From: Microcoleus sp. bin48.metabat.b7b8b9.023
GTDB taxonomy: Bacteria > Cyanobacteriota > Cyanobacteriia > Cyanobacteriales > Microcoleaceae
DNA: 64,000 bases
Assembly (NCBI RefSeq): GCF_013299185.1
Contig: NZ_JAAFKG010000013.1
Location: 40,076 to 104,075, forward strand
Direction of reading: 5' to 3'
Shown here: positions 60,850 to 64,000 of the stretch, in pieces
Layout: each line of letters starts with the position of its first letter
Numbering within the stretch: the stretch's first letter is position 1
Notes under the pieces: model-generated
What the model was told of the DNA's origin: nothing
Seen by the model: the letters and a program-made list of their open reading frames with translations, nothing else
The model's database searches: none
Position numbers and translations under genes: made by a program

Positions 60850-63800
60850 ATGAGCGTCGCTGTGCCACCTGCTAGCAATAATATTTCTGAAGTTGTAGAG
60901 AAGTTGCGCCGCCTCAGTCAAGTGGAGGTTCAGTCTGGTTGGAGGTACTGCGATGCTGACTCGGCTGCTGTCGGTTCGGTAGGTATTTCTAACAAGCAGG
61001 TTGTCGAACTTAACGAAAAAGGACATATTGCTTGGCCCTCTGGGAAGCAAGTTGTTTATTTAGGACAGAAATTTGTCATTCCTGACAATTTGCACGGCTA
61101 TCCTCTAGCAGGTTTGCGTTTGCTGTTGAGTTTGACTTGGTGGGCGGAAGATGCGACTATTTTTGTCAACGGTGAGTTAGTTGGACAAGGTGATTTATTC
61201 GATTGTGCCGATCGAGTTTTGTTGAGTGCGTCGGTGAATCCGGGAGATGAATTTTTAGTTATTTTGCGGTTGGTAAGTCCTGGACACGATAACGGTGCTT
61301 TAGTGCGATCGATTTGTTTGTATGAAGCTGCGGACTCTACTTGTTTCGATCCGGGTTTTGTGGCGGACGAATTAGAGATTTTGCAAAGTGCGATCGCTCG
61401 AAATTTAGGAAACAAACATTCCCAAAATTTATCCATTGAAATTTTAGCAAGTCGCCCAATGTACGTCAAGGGAGAAAGGCTGCAATCTGGGATTGATTTG
61501 GCGGTTGGTTTGATTGATTGGTCTGCTTTGCCGAATCGCGCCAAGTTCGATCGATCTTTATCTGTATTGCGACACAATTTACTGGGATATCTGCGGGCTT
61601 TTTCTGGAGAGTTAGATGATTTAACCGCAGAGGGCGCAGAGGGCGCAGAGGGAGGATGTAGGCAGATACTTTCTCAGGTTTCAGAAAATCAGAACTCTAC
61701 ATCTATATATATAGGTGAAACTGCCGATATTCCTTCTTTTTCTGGAGAGTTAGATGATTTAACCGCAGAGGGCGCAGAGGGCGCAGAGGGAGGATGTAGG
61801 CAGATACTTTCTCAGGTTTCAGAAAATCAGAACTCTACATCTATATATATAGGTGAAACTGCCGATATTCCTTCTTTTTCTGGAGAGTTAGATGATTTAA
61901 CCGCAGAGGGCGCAGAGGGCGCAGAGGGAGGATGTAGGCAGATACTTTCTCAGGTTTCAGAAAATCAGAACTCTACATCTATATATATAAATGAAACTGC
62001 CGATATAGCTTTTCTCAATCAAGTCATCCACTCACCAGTAAATCACCAATTCCCAATTACAAATTCCCAATTTAGACCTGACTCACTTGAAACTTGCCAT
62101 ACATCTATATATGGTAAAATCTATTTGGTTGGTCACGCTCATTTAGACTTAGCTTGGCTGTGGCCTGTCCCGGAAACTTGGGAAGCGGCGGAACGAACTT
62201 TTGAGTCGGTATTGAAATTGCAATCTGAGTTTCCCGATTTGATTTTCTGTCATTCAACTCCAGCGCTTTATGCTTGGATGGAAGAGCACCGCCCGGACTT
62301 ATTTGCAGCAATTCAAAAACAGGTGGCGGCTGGTTGTTGGGAAGTTGTTGGTGGGATGTGGGTTGAACCGGATTTAAACTTGATTTCGGCTGAGTCAATG
62401 GTGCGGCAAGTTTTTTACGGACAGCGTTATGCGAAAGAAAAGTTTGGGGAGTTGATGCGGGTGGCTTGGCTACCGGATACTTTTGGTTTTGGGTGGCAAT
62501 TACCTCAGATTTTGCGGCAAGGTGGAGTTGACTATTTTGTGACGCAGAAGTTGCGCTGGAATGATTCGACGCAATTTCCCCACGGTGCGTTTTGGTGGGA
62601 AGGGTTGGATGGTACTAAAATATTTAGCATGATGTCTGGTGCGATCGGCGAAAGTATAGAATCGGTTAAAATGGCAAGTCATGCTTTTGATTGGCAAGTT
62701 AAGACTGGTTTGCCAGATGCTCTTTGGTTGCCGGGAGTTGGCGACCACGGCGGCGGCCCGACTCGCGATATGCTAGAAGTGGCGAAACGCTGGAAATTGT
62801 CGCCTTTTTTCCCAAGGTTGGAGTTTGCCAAGGCTGTTGATTATTTGTCTTTGATTGAGAGTCAGTTTTTGCCGGAAGTTGCCGAGGTTGATTCTCTACC
62901 TGATGTTTCGCAGTCGCCAAGTCGGGAAAATTTACCAATTGCTGAAGTCGTTGAAACTTTGTCGGATGTCATATCTCCAAAATTACTCGAAAATTCGACA
63001 ACTTTATCCGAAAGCCGAACTTCCAATCTCAAAAATCCCGCAAGTTTACCAATTGCTGAAGTCATCGAAACTTTGGCGGATATCATATCTCCAAACTTAC
63101 TCGAAAATTCGACAACTTTACCCGAAAGTACAACTTCAACTCAAGAAACTCCCGCAAGTTTGCCAATTTCTGAAGTTGTAGAAACTTTATCGGATGTCGC
63201 AGCGGAAAATTCCGCAACTTTACCCGACAGCCTTAACTCCAATCTCAAAAATCCCGCAAGTTTGCCAATTTCTGAAGTTGTCGAAACTTTATCGGATGTC
63301 GCACATCCAAATTTACTAGAAAATTCCGCAACTTTACCCGACAGCCTTAACTCCAATCTCAAAAATCCCGCAAGTTTGCCAATTGCTGAAGTTGTAGAAA
63401 CTTTATCGGATGTCGCAGCGGAAAATTCGACAAGTTCATCCGAAAGCCTCAACTCCAATCTCAAAACTCCCGCAAGTTTGCCAATTCCTGAAGTTGTCGA
63501 AACTTTGTCGGATGTCGCACCTCCAAAATTAGTCGAAAATTCCGCAACTTTACCCGAAAGCCTCAACTTCAATCTCAAAAATCCCGCAAGTTTGCCAATT
63601 CCTGAAGTTGTAGAAACTTTGTCGGATGTCGCACATCCAAAATTAGTCGAAAATTCCGCAACTTTACCCGACAGCCTTAACTCCAATCTCAAAAATCCCG
63701 CAAGTTTGCCAATTTCTGAAGTTGTAGAAACTTTATCGGATGTCGCAGCGGAAAATTCGACAAGTTCATCCGAAAGCCTCAACTCCAATCTCAAAAATCC

Positions 63801-64000
63801 CGCAAGTTTGCCAATTTCTGAAGTTGTCGAAACTTTATCAGGTGTCGCATCGGGACAATTACTAGAAAATTCCGCAACTTTACCCGACAGCCTTAACTCC
63901 AATCTCAAAACTCCCGCAAGTTTGCCAATTTCTGAAGTCGTCGAAACTTTGTCGGATGTCGCACCTCCAAAATTAGTCGAAAATTCCGCAACTTTACCCG
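60850..64000 (+). CDS. GH38 alpha-mannosidase with in-frame tandem-repeat expansions (3' truncated by window)
   Basis: The frame opens at ATG 60850 (an in-frame TAG lies 9 bp before) and is still open at the window edge (1050 codons). GH38 features are IYLVGHAHLDLAWLWPVPETW with metal-binding His and Asp (~62128), FCHSTPALYAWMEEHRPDLF, EVVGGMWVEPDLNLI, VAWLPDTFGFGWQLPQIL with the nucleophile Asp (~62470), TQKLRWNDSTQFPHG and LPGVGDHGGGPTRDML (~62736). It should cleave alpha-mannosides. Two repeat blocks interrupt it: 3 x 46 residues before the catalytic HAHLD motif (61603-62016), and from ~62923 at least nine 34- or 38-residue units. No start-proximal ribosome site is evident. Confidence 0.9.
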   Translation, partial: MSVAVPPASNNISEVVEKLRRLSQVEVQSGWRYCDADSAAVGSVGISNKQVVELNEKGHIAWPSGKQVVYLGQKFVIPDNLHGYPLAGLRLLLSLTWWAEDATIFVNGELVGQGDLFDCADRVLLSASVNPGDEFLVILRLVSPGHDNGALVRSICLYEAADSTCFDPGFVADELEILQSAIARNLGNKHSQNLSIEILASRPMYVKGERLQSGIDLAVGLIDWSALPNRAKFDRSLSVLRHNLLGYLRAFSGELDDLTAEGAEGAEGGCRQILSQVSENQNSTSIYIGETADIPSFSGELDDLTAEGAEGAEGGCRQILSQVSENQNSTSIYIGETADIPSFSGELDDLTAEGAEGAEGGCRQILSQVSENQNSTSIYINETADIAFLNQVIHSPVNHQFPITNSQFRPDSLETCHTSIYGKIYLVGHAHLDLAWLWPVPETWEAAERTFESVLKLQSEFPDLIFCHSTPALYAWMEEHRPDLFAAIQKQVAAGCWEVVGGMWVEPDLNLISAESMVRQVFYGQRYAKEKFGELMRVAWLPDTFGFGWQLPQILRQGGVDYFVTQKLRWNDSTQFPHGAFWWEGLDGTKIFSMMSGAIGESIESVKMASHAFDWQVKTGLPDALWLPGVGDHGGGPTRDMLEVAKRWKLSPFFPRLEFAKAVDYLSLIESQFLPEVAEVDSLPDVSQSPSRENLPIAEVVETLSDVISPKLLENSTTLSESRTSNLKNPASLPIAEVIETLADIISPNLLENSTTLPESTTSTQETPASLPISEVVETLSDVAAENSATLPDSLNSNLKNPASLPISEVVETLSDVAHPNLLENSATLPDSLNSNLKNPASLPIAEVVETLSDVAAENSTSSSESLNSNLKTPASLPIPEVVETLSDVAPPKLVENSATLPESLNFNLKNPASLPIPEVVETLSDVAHPKLVENSATLPDSLNSNLKNPASLPISEVVETLSDVAAENSTSSSESLNSNLKNPASLPISEVVETLSGVASGQLLENSATLPDSLNSNLKTPASLPISEVVETLSDVAPPKLVENSATLP
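61603..62016 (+). repeat. Three perfect-period 138-bp coding repeats in the GH38 gene
   Basis: TCTGGAGAGTTAGATGATTT starts at 61603, 61741 and 61879, a 138-bp period (46 codons), the three copies being nearly identical (IGET becomes INET in the last). Each contains ACCGCAGAGGGCGCAGAGGG, an intergenic repeat word also present at ~35221. Near-identity implies very recent expansion. Confidence 0.95.
62923..64000 (+). repeat. Alternating 102/114-bp coding repeat array in the GH38 gene
   Basis: The phrase CCCGCAAGTTTGCCAATT recurs at 63037, 63151, 63253, 63367, 63469, 63583, 63697, 63799 and 63913 (a divergent first unit at 62923). Spacings are 114 or 102 bp, all multiples of three. Protein units read NPASLPISEVVETLSDVA then an optional HPKL/PPKL block, VENSATLPDSLNSNLK. 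The opposite strand is also open through the array. It continues past the window edge. Confidence 0.95.

Noticed and set aside
62855..63181. 108-codon plus-strand ORF
   Set aside because: Out-of-frame shadow of the GH38 gene within the repeat array.
63141..63908. 255-codon minus-strand ORF in the repeat region
   Set aside because: It is the antisense shadow of the GH38 coding repeats; the plus-strand frame is continuous with GH38 motifs and has the coherent protein repeat.

Overview
The window looks like chromosome of a filamentous, non-heterocystous-type cyanobacterium (Oscillatoria/Microcoleus-like; inference). The evidence is the density of HIP1-type GCGATCGC/CGATCG words, the photosystem II genes psbY and psbI, a CpcS-family bilin lyase, several cyanobacteria-restricted families (DUF928, DUF1997, DUF3769), and abundant short tandem heptamers and palindromic intergenic repeats. 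Both edges cut genes: an ABC exporter on the left and a GH38 alpha-mannosidase on the right. I recognised no rRNA, tRNA or true CRISPR array.

Layout. 0-11 kb: ABC exporter, NurA-like nuclease, a 10 x 34 bp palindromic array, HAD phosphatase, three tandem DUF928 secreted proteins plus a fourth decayed copy, a CHASE2 membrane protein and a MinD/ParA-like ATPase. 11-26 kb: IS200/IS605-type solo element, psbY, malQ, rluB overlapping a RodZ-like gene, an IS4-family transposase beside a truncated IS5-type transposase, a membrane GH104 muramidase, an atypical SDR, DUF1997, and a tnpB relic interrupted by a ~1.04 kb IS5-type element. 26-38 kb: SGNH hydrolase, MlaE permease, patatin, mtnX and mtnB (methionine salvage), a Crp/Fnr-family regulator with a perfect NtcA-type box upstream, a DALR-domain protein, a clostripain-like C11 protease and a KaiC-like relic. 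37-40 kb: glcE and glcF (glycolate dehydrogenase), separated by a 4 x 77 bp repeat array.

40.6-47.0 kb is the most interesting region. It is a compact five-gene co-directional cluster: a trypsin-co-occurring (CU044_2847-type) domain protein; a trypsin-like protease fused to a TIR/nucleoside-deoxyribosyltransferase (NDT)-like domain; a second NDT-like protein; a TPR protein; and an HtpG/HSP90-type GHKL ATPase fused to the same NDT-like domain. The three NDT-like proteins share a ~65-residue C-terminal helical module. Only the HSP90 fusion keeps the Glu that aligns with the NDT catalytic nucleophile. I read this as a chaperone-protease conflict (defence) system with one probable nucleotide-cleaving effector and two probable non-catalytic paralogues. 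A degraded ~120 bp copy of part of glcF begins right after the last stop codon, marking a recombination scar.

47-64 kb: Uma2-family endonuclease, a 14-repeat WD40 protein, CpcS lyase, a DUF3769 LptD-like outer-membrane protein, an IS607-type TnpB with an intact RuvC triad but no zinc-ribbon cysteines, psbI (GTG start), another IS200/IS605 solo element, a large cyanobacterial hypothetical, and a GH38 alpha-mannosidase whose reading frame carries two tandem-repeat expansions. A recurrent theme is intergenic-type repeats entering coding sequence in frame (ABC exporter, glcE, GH38) or supplying stop codons or C-termini (glcE, the WD40 gene).
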